From contig NZ_JACIDJ010000002.1 in the NCBI RefSeq assembly GCF_014196305.1, positions 62,001-126,000 of the forward strand: DNA of 64,000 bases, read 5' to 3'. This document shows, in pieces, positions 16,825 through 25,629 of this stretch (positions are counted from its first letter, which is position 1; each line of letters starts with the position of its first letter). The stretch is from Roseococcus suduntuyensis (GTDB lineage Bacteria; Pseudomonadota; Alphaproteobacteria; Acetobacterales; Acetobacteraceae). The translations under genes and the position numbers were made by a program. The notes beneath the pieces were generated by a model, which was not told the origin of the DNA, made no database searches, and saw nothing but the letters and a program-made list of their open reading frames with translations.

Positions 16825-18303
16825 TCACGCGGCAAGCCGCCTCGGGTTGCCGAGGAAGCGGCCGGCGGCGGCGGTGGTGGTCGCCGCACCCTCCTTGAAG
16901 GTGGGGATGCCGTTGCACCACACCTTCACAACACCCTCCGACAGCGCGGTCGGGTTCTTGTAGGTCGCGTGGTCGCGCACCCGCGTCGGGTCGAACAGCA
17001 CCAGGTCCGCGAAGGCACCGGCGCGGATCACGCCGCGGTCCGGAATGCCGAAGATCTGCGCGGTGCGGCCGGTCATCTTGTGGATGGCGGTCTCCAGGCT
17101 GAACAGCTGCAAGTCCCGCACATAGCGGCCCAGCACGCGCGGGAAGGTGCCCCAGAGGCGCGGGTGCGGCTTCTCGTCATGCGGGATGCCGTCGCTGCCG
17201 ATCATGCTGCGGGGGTGGGCCATGATGCGCTGCACATCGGCCTCGTCCATCATGAAGCTGATGGCGCCGGCGGGCTGCAGCTTCTCGGCCGCCGCGCGCC
17301 GCGTCATGCCCCAATCCTGCGCGATGTCATCCAGGTCGCGCCCCGCCTGGTCCGGATGCGGCACCGACCACGTGATCTGCACCTTCACATCCTGGCGAAG
17401 CTTGTCCGGCATCAGCACGGTGGAGCCCGCAGGATAAGGATAGACGTCATAGGCCACGGGCTGGTCCTGGCCCAGCGTGTCCATCAGGGCCAGCGTCTCG
17501 CGCGAACGGCCGAAATTCTCGCTCATGGAACACTTGTGGTGGCTGATGACCACTTCGAGCGGCGCGCCCTCGCGCCCCGCCTCGCGCCCCACCCGCAGCG
17601 TCTCGCGGATGCTGTCCAGCACATGGTCGGCCTCGTCGCGCATATGGGTGGCGTAGAGGCCGCCTTCCTCGGCCAGCACGGAGGCGATGGCGATGCATTC
17701 CTCGGTCGTCGCCTGGGCATTGGGGGCGTAGTAGAGGCCGGTGGTGAAGCCGCAGGCGCCCTGGCGCAGGCTCTCGCGCAGGCGGTCCTGCATGCGGGCG
17801 ATCTCGTGGTCCTTGGCGGCGCGGTAGACATCGCCCTCCATCGCCTCCACGCGCAGCGATTGCGCGCCACAGAAGGCCAGCGTGTTCACGGCGGGCGGGT
17901 TCTTCGCCAACGCCTCCGCGTATTCGCCGAAGCTGCCCAGCGTGAACCAGCTCTCATCGCCCAGCAGGTCCAGCGGCGGCGGCGGGCGCTTGCTCATGCG
18001 CGCGGGGGCGAGGCTGACGCCGCAATTGCCCACCACCACGGTGGTGACGCCCTGGCTCGACTTGCAGTGCAGGCAGTTGGGGCCGCAGAGCACGGCGCGG
18101 TCGTCATGGGTGTGGGCGTCAATGAAGCCGGGGGCGAGGGCGAGGCCCTTGGCGTCCAGCTCCGCCTGGCCCGAGGCCGAGCCGAGTTCGCCCACGGCCA
18201 CCACACGGTCGCCCTCCACCGCCACATCGGCGGTGAAGCGGGGGGCGCCGGTGCCATCCAGCACGGTGGCGTCCCGGATCACCAGATCACAGCGCAGGGG
18301 CAT
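16825..18303 (-). CDS. N-acyl-D-amino-acid deacylase / D-aminoacylase family amidohydrolase
   Basis: Metal-dependent amidohydrolase of 492 aa, TIM-barrel type. The metal-binding HTHDD follows LAPGFIDA near residue 64, Cys and further ligands lie in the VVGNCGVSLAP segment, and SHHKC, the Asp in SMIGSDGIPHDEKPHPR (split) and the C-terminal FADLVLFDPTRVRD complete the D-aminoacylase/NagA-like pattern. It would release free D-amino acids from N-acylated or peptide-linked forms. ATG 18303 has GAGG nine bases upstream. Divergent from the TRAP receptor gene, which could import related compounds; that link is inference. Confidence 0.87.
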   Translation of the reverse strand: MPLRCDLVIRDATVLDGTGAPRFTADVAVEGDRVVAVGELGSASGQAELDAKGLALAPGFIDAHTHDDRAVLCGPNCLHCKSSQGVTTVVVGNCGVSLAPARMSKRPPPPLDLLGDESWFTLGSFGEYAEALAKNPPAVNTLAFCGAQSLRVEAMEGDVYRAAKDHEIARMQDRLRESLRQGACGFTTGLYYAPNAQATTEECIAIASVLAEEGGLYATHMRDEADHVLDSIRETLRVGREAGREGAPLEVVISHHKCSMSENFGRSRETLALMDTLGQDQPVAYDVYPYPAGSTVLMPDKLRQDVKVQITWSVPHPDQAGRDLDDIAQDWGMTRRAAAEKLQPAGAISFMMDEADVQRIMAHPRSMIGSDGIPHDEKPHPRLWGTFPRVLGRYVRDLQLFSLETAIHKMTGRTAQIFGIPDRGVIRAGAFADLVLFDPTRVRDHATYKNPTALSEGVVKVWCNGIPTFKEGAATTTAAAGRFLGNPRRLAA

Positions 18304-18371
18304 GGGCGGAACCTCATGTGAAGGGCGGAATCGTCTGACAGGATGAACCCGGGATCGTCCCGCGCCAACCT

Positions 18372-18411
18372 CCTGGCAGGCCGATTGCAAACCTGGCAGG
18401 CCGATTGCAAA
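18372..18411. repeat. Perfect 20-bp tandem repeat upstream of first TRAP receptor
   Basis: CCTGGCAGGCCGATTGCAAA occurs twice in immediate succession. It lies between the divergent aminoacylase and TRAP receptor starts. The 3-prime part of the unit, CCGATTGCAA, recurs at 19516-19525 before the second receptor gene at nearly the same distance from its start, so the unit probably contains promoter or operator bases. Confidence 0.8.
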
Positions 18412-18432
18412 GGTGCCGGATGCTACTTAATC
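18405..18432 (+). promoter_or_regulatory. Putative promoter of first TRAP receptor gene
   Basis: TTGCAA (18405-18410) could be a -35 box and TTAATC (18427-18432) a -10 box at 16-base spacing. The same TTGCAA sits 51-52 bases from the second receptor start. Assigned by eye. Confidence 0.4.
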
Positions 18433-18462
18433 CATGCCCTCAGAAGAGGGAGAAATCAGGAA

Positions 18463-19434
18463 ATGCCCATGTTCCGCCGCACCGCCCTGGCCGCCGGGCT
18501 CACCGCCCTGCTGGCCGGCCCCGCCGCCGCGCAGACCCAGATCACCATCCAGCACCCGCTGCCGCTGAACAGCCATTACGGCGCCGGCGCGACCGCGCTG
18601 AAGGAGGCCTTCGAGCGCGCCGCCGGGAACCGCTACCGCGTCGTCATCCAGCGCAACGACAATGAGCGCGAGGCGATCGAGAGCGTGCAGATCGGCACGA
18701 TCGAGTGCGTCATCACCTCCACCGGCCCCGTCGGCAACTTCGTGCCCGACACCCGCAACCTGGACGTGCCCTTCCTGTTCCGCGACAGCGCCCATGCCCG
18801 CGGCGTGCTGGACGGACCCATCGGCCAGGAATTGCTCGGCCGCTTCAACGCCCGGGGCCTTGCGGGCGTGGCCTGGATGGAGAACGGCTTCCGCCACCTC
18901 ACCAATTCCCGGCGCGAGGTGAACAACCCCGCCGATATCCGCGGGCTGAAGGTGCGGACCATGGAGAACCAGGTGCACATGCGCGCCTTCTCCACGCTGG
19001 GCGCGCTGCCCACGCCGATGGCCTTCAGCGAGCTGGTGCCCGCGCTCCAGCAGGGCACGGTGGACGGGCAGGAAAACCCCATCCCGGTCATCGTCGCCAA
19101 CAACCTGAACCAGGTGCAGCGCTTCCTGACGCTGACCAGCCACGTCTATTCGCCGGCCGTGCTGATCTGCAACCCGGCGCTGCTGGCCCGCATGTCGGCC
19201 GCCGACCGCGCGGCCTTCCAGGAAGCGGCCCGCGCGGGCGTCGCCGCCAACCGCGCCCGCGTCACGGCCGATGAGGAATCGGGCGTGGAGGAGCTGCGCC
19301 GGCGCGGCATGACGGTGGTGACGACCGTGAACACCGCCGCCTTCCAGGAGGCGCTGGCCCCCGCCTTCGCCGAATATGAGCGCACGCTGAACGCGGCCCT
19401 GCTGCGCCGCATCCGGGACTGGCAGCCGAACTGA
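18463..19434 (+). CDS. TRAP transporter substrate-binding protein DctP, copy 1
   Basis: Periplasmic receptor (323 aa) of a tripartite ATP-independent transporter. The signal peptide has FRRTALAAGLTALLAGPAAAQ with probable cleavage after AAAQ or AAA. The DctP pattern follows: NERE near the first ligand strand, GPVGNFVPD, the helix with RGVLDGPIGQELL, the conserved [27 protein letters not shown] (Arg that binds the carboxylate) and [14 protein letters not shown] 18463 is supported by GGGAGA at the spacing seen in copy 2; ATG 18469 is possible. It is followed by a strong intrinsic terminator and by a paralogue of identical length, so this receptor seems to be expressed separately and may widen substrate range. 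Confidence 0.92.
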   Translation: MPMFRRTALAAGLTALLAGPAAAQTQITIQHPLPLNSHYGAGATALKEAFERAAGNRYRVVIQRNDNEREAIESVQIGTIECVITSTGPVGNFVPDTRNLDVPFLFRDSAHARGVLDGPIGQELLGRFNARGLAGVAWMENGFRHLTNSRREVNNPADIRGLKVRTMENQVHMRAFSTLGALPTPMAFSELVPALQQGTVDGQENPIPVIVANNLNQVQRFLTLTSHVYSPAVLICNPALLARMSAADRAAFQEAARAGVAANRARVTADEESGVEELRRRGMTVVTTVNTAAFQEALAPAFAEYERTLNAALLRRIRDWQPN

Positions 19435-19460
19435 GCGCCGGCCTCATCGGGAAGCGAGGG

Positions 19461-19489
19461 GGGGTGCCGGGCGACCGGCACCCCTTTTT
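19461..19489 (+). terminator. Intrinsic terminator after first TRAP receptor
   Basis: A perfect 10-bp stem, GGGGTGCCGG paired with CCGGCACCCC around a gcga loop, is followed directly by TTTTT. Confidence 0.92.
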
Positions 19490-19519
19490 CGATCGCCCAG
19501 CCCTCGCCCGATTGTCCGA

Positions 19520-19548
19520 TTGCAACCGGGCCGGAACATGCCCTATGC
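19520..19548 (+). promoter_or_regulatory. Putative promoter of second TRAP receptor gene
   Basis: TTGCAA (19520-19525) within CCGATTGCAA, then 17 bases, then CTATGC (TATGCA with 18-base spacing). The arrangement parallels that before the first receptor gene, which supports a common promoter or regulator site. Confidence 0.4.
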
Positions 19549-19576
19549 AATTGATACTCAGGGAGAGAAAAACGAA

Positions 19577-20548
19577 ATGTCCATGTTCCGACGTTCGGCG
19601 CTGGCGGCGGGTATCGCCGCCTTCCTGGCCGGCCCCGCCATCGCACAGACGCAGATCACCATCCAGCACGCCCTGCCGGCCAACAGCCACACCGGCGTCG
19701 GCCCGGCCGCCATCAAGGAGGTGTTCGAGCGCCTGACCAATGGCCGCTATCGCGTCGTGGCCCAGCGCAACGACAATGAGCGCGAGATGGTCGAGAGCGT
19801 GCAGATCGGCACCATCGACTGCACCTTCACCTCCACCGGCCCCGTCGGCAACTTCGTGCCGGAGGTCCGCATCTTCGACGTGCCCTTCCTGTTCCGCGAC
19901 ACCGCCCATGCCCGTGGCGTGCTGGACAGCGAAATCGGCCAGCAGGTCCTGGGCCGCTTCAGCGCGCGCGGCCTGCACGGCGTGATCTGGACGGAGAACG
20001 GCTTCCGCCACCTGACGAATTCCCGCCGCGAGGTGAACCTGCCGGCCGACCTGCGCGGCCTCAAGGTCCGCACCATGGAGAACCAGGTCCATATGCGGGC
20101 CTTCACGGTGCTGGGCGCCCTGCCGACGCCCATGGCCTTCAGCGAGCTGGTGCCGGCCCTGCAGCAAGGCACGGTGGATGGGCAGGAAAACCCGATCTCG
20201 GTGATCGTGGCGAACAACCTGAACCAGGTGCAGCGCTACATGACGCTGACGAACCACGTCTATTCGCCCTCCGTCATGATCTGTAACCCAGGCCTCATGC
20301 AGCGCATGACCCCCGCCGACCGCGAGCATTTCATGACCGCGGCCCGCGCCGCCCAGCGCGCCAACCGCGACCGCGTGACGCAGGACGACGCGAACGGCGT
20401 GGAACTGCTGCGCAGCCGCGGCATGACCGTGGTCACGACCGTGAACACCGCCGCCTTCCAGGAAGCGCTGGCGCCTGCCTTCGCCGAATGGGAGCGCAGC
20501 CTGGACGCCGCCCTGCTGCGCCGCATCCGCGACTGGCGCGCGAACTGA
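19577..20548 (+). CDS. TRAP transporter substrate-binding protein DctP, copy 2
   Basis: Second periplasmic TRAP receptor, also 323 aa and about three-quarters identical by eye to copy 1, with a matching signal peptide ([21 protein letters not shown]). All family segments are retained: [50 protein letters not shown] and the C-terminal [27 protein letters not shown] nine bases before ATG 19577 is the Shine-Dalgarno. A hairpin separates it from dctQ, which would let the receptor be made in excess over the membrane subunits. Together with dctQ and dctM it forms a complete TRAP system; the ligand is probably an organic acid but cannot be named. Confidence 0.92.
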   Translation: MSMFRRSALAAGIAAFLAGPAIAQTQITIQHALPANSHTGVGPAAIKEVFERLTNGRYRVVAQRNDNEREMVESVQIGTIDCTFTSTGPVGNFVPEVRIFDVPFLFRDTAHARGVLDSEIGQQVLGRFSARGLHGVIWTENGFRHLTNSRREVNLPADLRGLKVRTMENQVHMRAFTVLGALPTPMAFSELVPALQQGTVDGQENPISVIVANNLNQVQRYMTLTNHVYSPSVMICNPGLMQRMTPADREHFMTAARAAQRANRDRVTQDDANGVELLRSRGMTVVTTVNTAAFQEALAPAFAEWERSLDAALLRRIRDWRAN

Positions 20549-20572
20549 GCCAGGGCTGAGCCTCAACTGTCC

Positions 20573-20597
20573 GGGGGCGCGGTTCCGCCGCGCCCCC
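20573..20597 (+). terminator. Attenuator-type hairpin between receptor and dctQ
   Basis: GGGGGCGCGG pairs perfectly with CCGCGCCCCC around a five-base loop and is followed by TTCGTCT, a weak U-tract. It sits 26 bases before the dctQ start. Partial termination or mRNA-end protection here would give more receptor than membrane subunits, as is usual for TRAP operons. Confidence 0.7.
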
Positions 20598-20622
20598 TTC
20601 GTCTGCCCGCCGGGGGTTTTTC

Positions 20623-21225
20623 ATGAATGCGATGAATGTCCTGCCGCTCCAGATCATGGGGGTGGCCACGGTGCTGGCCGTGGCGCTGGCCCTCTGGGCC
20701 GGCTCGGGCGAGGCGGGCGCGCGGGCACGGATGCGCCGCACCTTCCTGGCGGTGGATCGCCTCACCAGCGGGGCCGCGGCCATCCTCGCCACCCTCGCCA
20801 TGGCCGTGGCCGTGGCCGCCGGCGCCTGGCAGGTGGTGGCGCGCTTCGCGACCGAGACCCCCTCGGTCTGGTCCGAGGCGCTGGTCCGCACCGCCATCGT
20901 CTGGGTCGCCTTCATCGGCGTCGCGGTGGCGCTGCGCGCCGGGGCGCTGGTGTCCATTGATGTCGCGCGCCGCCTCAGCAGGGGCACCGTGCAGCGCGCG
21001 CTAGAGGCGGCCTCGCTGGCCGCCATCCTCTCGTTTCTCGGCGTCATGTTCTGGTTCGGTTGGATGATGGCCGAACGGGTGAAGTTCCAGGAGATGGCTG
21101 GGCTCGAGGTCTCGATGTCCTGGGGCTATGCCGCCATCCCCATCGGGGCCTGCTTCGCCATGATCGGCGCCATCGCCCATTTCCTCGACCGAAAGCCCAC
21201 CGACGAGCTGGAGACCGCCCTATGA
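20623..21225 (+). CDS. dctQ: TRAP transporter small membrane subunit DctQ
   Basis: Small integral membrane subunit (200 aa) of the TRAP transporter, with four main hydrophobic segments plus an extra N-terminal one (VLPLQIMGVATVLAVALALWA) not always present in the family. The DctQ hallmark is the segment TPSVWSEALVRTAIVWVAFIG (split across the second span) followed by the charged loop ALVSIDVARRL. ATG 20623 is used; ATG 20632 also fits. The stop overlaps dctM as ATGA. It should pair with DctM and accept substrate from one or both DctP receptors upstream. Confidence 0.88.
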   Translation: MNAMNVLPLQIMGVATVLAVALALWAGSGEAGARARMRRTFLAVDRLTSGAAAILATLAMAVAVAAGAWQVVARFATETPSVWSEALVRTAIVWVAFIGVAVALRAGALVSIDVARRLSRGTVQRALEAASLAAILSFLGVMFWFGWMMAERVKFQEMAGLEVSMSWGYAAIPIGACFAMIGAIAHFLDRKPTDELETAL

Positions 21226-22499
21226 GCGGCATGATGCTGACCGTGATGCTGGTGCTCTTCGCGGCCGCCGTGCCGGTCGCGATCGCGATCGGCATCTCGG
21301 CCGTGGTGGGGATCGCGGGCTTCACCTCCTTCCCCATGATCGTGGCGGCGCAGCAGCTGTTCGTGGCGCTGGACAAGTTCCCGCTGGCGGCCATCCCCTT
21401 CTTCATCCTGGCGGGTGCGCTGATGGAGATGGGCGGCATTTCCCGCCGGCTGGTGGAATTCGCGCGCTCCATCGTGGGCGGCATCCAGGGCGGGTTGCCG
21501 GCGACCTGCGTCGTCACCTGCATGATCTTCGCGGCCATCAGCGGTTCCTCGGTCGCGACCACCTTCGCCATCGGCGCCATCATGATCCCGGCGCTGGTGC
21601 GGGCGGGCTATCCGGTGGGCTTCGCGGCCGCACTCCAGGCCACGGCTGCGGAGCTGGGCGTGGTCATCCCGCCCTCCATCCCCATGATCCTCTATGGCGT
21701 CACCACCCAGACCTCGATCCCGGAGTTGTTCATCGCGGGCATCGGGCCGGGCATCCTGATCGCGGGCGCTCTCATCGCCACGGTGCTGGTCTGGTGCCGC
21801 ATCAAGGGCTGGGGCAAGCAGGATGGCGAGGGCCGCCTGCCTTTCCTGACCGCCACGCGCCAGGCCGGCTGGGCGCTGATGATGCCCGTGGTGGTGCTGG
21901 GCGGCATCTATGGCGGCATCACCACGCCGACCGAGGCCTCGGTCATCGCGGTGGTCTACGCGCTCATCGTGGGCGTGGTGATCCACCGCGAAATCCGCCT
22001 GCCGGACCTGTTTCCCATCTTCCGCAAGAGCGTCATCACGTCGGCGGTGATCCTGTTCATCATCGCCTGCGCGGGGCTGTTCTCCTGGCTGCTGAACCGC
22101 CAGGGCGTGCCGGACGCGGCGGCGGCCTGGCTCGCCACCTCCTTCGACAGCCCGGCGCTGTTCCTGCTGGTGGTGAACCTGTTCCTGTTCCTGGTGGGGA
22201 TGTTCGTGGAGACCTCGGCCTCCATCATCGTGCTCGCCCCCATCCTGCAGGAGGCGGCGGGGCGGCTCGGCGTGGACGCGGTGCATTTCGGCACCATCAT
22301 GGTGGTGAACCTGGCCTTGGGCATGATCACCCCGCCCTTCGGCGTGAACCTCTTCGCGGCCGCCCAGGTGGCGGGCTGCGGAGTGGACCAGATGATGCGC
22401 TACCTTGTGGTGTTCATCGGCGTGGTCTTCGCCTGCCTCATGGTCATCACCTATGTGCCGACGCTGGTGCTGTTCCTGCCCCACCTCGTGTTTCGCTGA
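21222..22499 (+). CDS. dctM: TRAP transporter large permease DctM
   Basis: Large membrane subunit (425 aa) that forms the sodium-coupled transport channel. About 12 hydrophobic segments; recognisable family stretches are FPLAAIPFFILAGALMEMGGI (split), FAAISGSSVATTFAIG, GVVIPPSIPMILYG, ITTPTEASVIAVVYAL and GMITPPFGVNLFAA. The SGSS and TPTEA hairpin motifs match the two substrate/Na-binding repeats of the DctM/YiaN fold. Length is normal. The start overlaps dctQ by four bases. A hairpin at 22509 follows, and the next receptor gene has its own Shine-Dalgarno. Confidence 0.94.
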   Translation: MSGMMLTVMLVLFAAAVPVAIAIGISAVVGIAGFTSFPMIVAAQQLFVALDKFPLAAIPFFILAGALMEMGGISRRLVEFARSIVGGIQGGLPATCVVTCMIFAAISGSSVATTFAIGAIMIPALVRAGYPVGFAAALQATAAELGVVIPPSIPMILYGVTTQTSIPELFIAGIGPGILIAGALIATVLVWCRIKGWGKQDGEGRLPFLTATRQAGWALMMPVVVLGGIYGGITTPTEASVIAVVYALIVGVVIHREIRLPDLFPIFRKSVITSAVILFIIACAGLFSWLLNRQGVPDAAAAWLATSFDSPALFLLVVNLFLFLVGMFVETSASIIVLAPILQEAAGRLGVDAVHFGTIMVVNLALGMITPPFGVNLFAAAQVAGCGVDQMMRYLVVFIGVVFACLMVITYVPTLVLFLPHLVFR

Positions 22500-22508
22500 A
22501 CCTCCCCT

Positions 22509-22532
22509 TGCGCGGCGTCGCGGCGCCGCGCA
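22509..22532 (+). terminator. Hairpin after dctM
   Basis: TGCGCGGCG pairs perfectly with CGCCGCGCA around a six-base loop, ten bases after the dctM stop. No T-run follows, so it may be Rho-assisted termination or 3-prime-end protection. Confidence 0.5.
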
Positions 22533-22567
22533 GCATCCCTTGGCCACTAGTGCCGAGGAAACGAACA

Positions 22568-23803
22568 ATGACAAGCATCACCCGCCGCACCGCAATGGGC
22601 GGCGCGCTGGGCGTCGCCGCCCTTCCTGTCGCGGGCCGCGCCCAGAGCCGCGACAACACCATCCGCATCGGCGTGCTGGCCGATTTCTCGGGCCCCTACC
22701 GCGACACCTCCGGGCCCACCTCGGTCGCCGCCGTGCAGCAGGCCATCGAGGATCTCGGCATGGCGCAGCGGGGCATCAACGTCGAGGTGATCCAGGGCGA
22801 CCACCTCAACCGCCCCGACGCCGCCCTGGCGCTGGCGCGGCGCTGGATCGACACCCAGGGCGTGGACATGATCTGCGAGGTGAACAACTCCGCCATCGCC
22901 CTCGCTGTCGCCAACCTGATGCGGGAGCGGGACAAGGTGCAGCTCGCCTCGGGTGCCGCATCCTCCGCGCTGACCGGCCCGCAGTGCAGCACCCACACCC
23001 TGCACTGGACCTATGACACCTGGATGTTCGCCAATGTGGTGGGCGGGGCCACGGTGCGCTCGGGCGGGGACAGCTGGTATTTCATCACGGCCGACTACGC
23101 CTTCGGCCACCAGCTGGAACGCGACACCACCCAGTTCGTGACCCGCGCGGGCGGGCGCGTGGCAGGCAGCGCGCGCTACCCCTTCCCCGGCACGACCGAT
23201 TTCAGCAGCTTCCTGCTCCAGGCGCAGGCCAGCCGCGCGAAGGTGGTGGGCCTCGCCATGGCCGCCGGCGACATGCAGAACTGCGTGAAGCAGGCGCACG
23301 AGTTCGGGCTGATGCGCCGTGGCCAGCAATTGGCCGGGATGATCATGTTCGTGCAGGACATCCGCACCATCGGCCTGGAATCCGCCCAGGGCATGGTGAT
23401 GAGCGAGGTCTTCTACCACGACCTGAACGACCGCACGCGGGGCCTCGCGCAACGCATCCTGCGCCGCACGCCGGACAACATGCCGAGCCAGGAGCACGCC
23501 GGCACCTATTCCTGCGCCATCCACTACCTCAAGGCCGTGGCCGAGGTGGGCGCCGCGCGCGCCAAGGCCTCGGGCATCGAGGTCATCAACGTGATGAAGC
23601 GCATGCCGACCGATGATGACGCCTTCGGCCCCGGGCGCGTGCGCGAGGATGGCCGCAAGATCCACCCGGCCTATCTCTTCGAGGTGAAGTCGCCCGCCGA
23701 GAGCCGCGGCATGTGGGATTTCTACAAGCTGCGCGCGACCGTGCCGGCCGAGGAGGCCTTCCGCCCCATGGCCGATGGCGGCTGCCCGCTGGTCCGGGGT
23801 TGA
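22568..23803 (+). CDS. Branched-chain-amino-acid-type ABC transporter substrate-binding protein
   Basis: Periplasmic receptor of the LivJ/HmdD-like family, 411 aa. The N-terminus TSITRRTAMGGALGVAALPVAGRAQ (split) carries a twin-arginine-like RR and a signal cleavage site after RAQ. The Venus-flytrap domain starts with IRIGVLADFSGPYRD and includes GDHLNRPDAALALARRWID and the second-lobe segment WYFITADYAFGHQLERD. No permease or ATPase genes follow, so it is an orphan receptor or serves transporters elsewhere. GAGGAAAC precedes ATG 22568. Its ligand may be amides, amino acids or aromatic acids; sequence alone cannot decide. Confidence 0.9.
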   Translation: MTSITRRTAMGGALGVAALPVAGRAQSRDNTIRIGVLADFSGPYRDTSGPTSVAAVQQAIEDLGMAQRGINVEVIQGDHLNRPDAALALARRWIDTQGVDMICEVNNSAIALAVANLMRERDKVQLASGAASSALTGPQCSTHTLHWTYDTWMFANVVGGATVRSGGDSWYFITADYAFGHQLERDTTQFVTRAGGRVAGSARYPFPGTTDFSSFLLQAQASRAKVVGLAMAAGDMQNCVKQAHEFGLMRRGQQLAGMIMFVQDIRTIGLESAQGMVMSEVFYHDLNDRTRGLAQRILRRTPDNMPSQEHAGTYSCAIHYLKAVAEVGAARAKASGIEVINVMKRMPTDDDAFGPGRVREDGRKIHPAYLFEVKSPAESRGMWDFYKLRATVPAEEAFRPMADGGCPLVRG

Positions 23804-23874
23804 CGGCTGCGCGGCTGACGCTTGCGGGCTTGGTGCTTCAGGCCCATCTCAAAGCCATCCGATAGGAGGCGAAG

Positions 23875-24042
23875 ATGGTCCTGAAGCTGCTGTGCGCGCA
23901 GGTCGTGCTGACGAAGATGGCGGTGCGTGGCGCCTTCACCCTGGGTGCCGTCGCCGGCACGGCGGGTGTGGTCGGGCTATGCGCGCTGCGCCGTGCGGCG
24001 AGGGAAGGCCGCATCAGCCGGCGCGCGGCCGCCAAGGCCTGA
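23875..24042 (+). CDS. Small hydrophobic-centred protein, 55 aa, unrecognised
   Basis: A 56-codon frame with AGGAGG seven bases before ATG 23875, one of the best ribosome-binding sites in the window. The product has a short basic start, a Gly/Ala/Val-rich middle (FTLGAVAGTAGVVGLCALRR) that could span the membrane once, and an Arg/Ala-rich basic tail. It ends one base before the stop of the convergent gene, which fits a real gene neatly filling the gap. No family recognised. A chance frame in GC-rich DNA remains possible. Confidence 0.55.
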   Translation: MVLKLLCAQVVLTKMAVRGAFTLGAVAGTAGVVGLCALRRAAREGRISRRAAAKA

Positions 24043-24732
24043 TCAGGCCGCTTCCAGCGCCACCCGGCTGTGATTGGCGCGATAGGGCGGCAGGGGCGAA
24101 CAGCCGGGCGGCTGCGCAGCGGCCAGGCTGAGGCGCAGCAGGTCAAGATCCTCGGCGCCGTCCACGTCATGCCAGGGCTGGAGCACGTCCAGGCGTAGCC
24201 CCTCCGCCGCCGCCCGGGCGCGGGTGGCGTCCAGCAGGCCGGGCGCGCTCCAGGGCATTCCATCCAGCAGCGCGGGCAACGGACGCGCCATGGCGATGGC
24301 GCAATAGCCGCCATCCAGGGCCGGGATCAGCGCCGCATCCGCACCGGCCGCGACCGCGGCGGGCAGCAGTTCCAGCAAGGCCGGCGGCAAGGTCGGCGCG
24401 TCCGTGCCGGTCAGCAGGGCGCAGCCGATGCCGGGCTGGAACAGGGCGTCGAATGCTGCCCCCATCCGTGCGCCAAGGTCACCGCCCGGCTGTGGCGTCA
24501 GGGCCCAACCAGGCAACAGCGCGGCGATCTCCTGCTCCGCATCGGCGGGCGTGTGGAAGGCCGTGAGCGTGGCGGCATAGCGCGGGGCGAGGAAGCGCAG
24601 GATGTCGGCGCTGTCCAGCAGGAAGGCGCGCGCCAGTTGCGCCGCGCGCGCCGCGCCCACCACCGCGGCGAGCCTCGTCTTGCTGACGCCGGGGCGTGGC
24701 GCCTTGCACATCAACCCGAATGCGGCCTGCAT
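24043..24732 (-). CDS. TIGR04282/DUF2064 family nucleotidyl- or glycosyltransferase-like protein
   Basis: GT-A-fold protein of 229 aa related to CobY/MobA/RfbA-type transferases and to the family annotated as arsenosugar biosynthesis glycosyltransferase. The nucleotide-binding start is LMCKAPRPGVSKTRLAAVVG, with CALLTGTDAPTLPPALL as the metal-binding DxD-like strand, DGGYCAIAMARP, and WHDVDGAEDLDLL near the C-terminus. The activity of this subgroup is poorly defined. It starts three bases after the mtnP stop, so the two are one transcript. No arsenic genes are present nearby, so the arsenosugar label should not be taken literally. Confidence 0.8.
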   Translation of the reverse strand: MQAAFGLMCKAPRPGVSKTRLAAVVGAARAAQLARAFLLDSADILRFLAPRYAATLTAFHTPADAEQEIAALLPGWALTPQPGGDLGARMGAAFDALFQPGIGCALLTGTDAPTLPPALLELLPAAVAAGADAALIPALDGGYCAIAMARPLPALLDGMPWSAPGLLDATRARAAAEGLRLDVLQPWHDVDGAEDLDLLRLSLAAAQPPGCSPLPPYRANHSRVALEAA

Positions 24733-24735
24733 CGG

Positions 24736-25623
<888 letters not shown>

Positions 25624-25629
25624 GGAGGG

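Noticed and set aside
18372-18411. Two direct repeats as a mini CRISPR
   Set aside because: Units abut with no spacer, number only two, and no cas gene is present.
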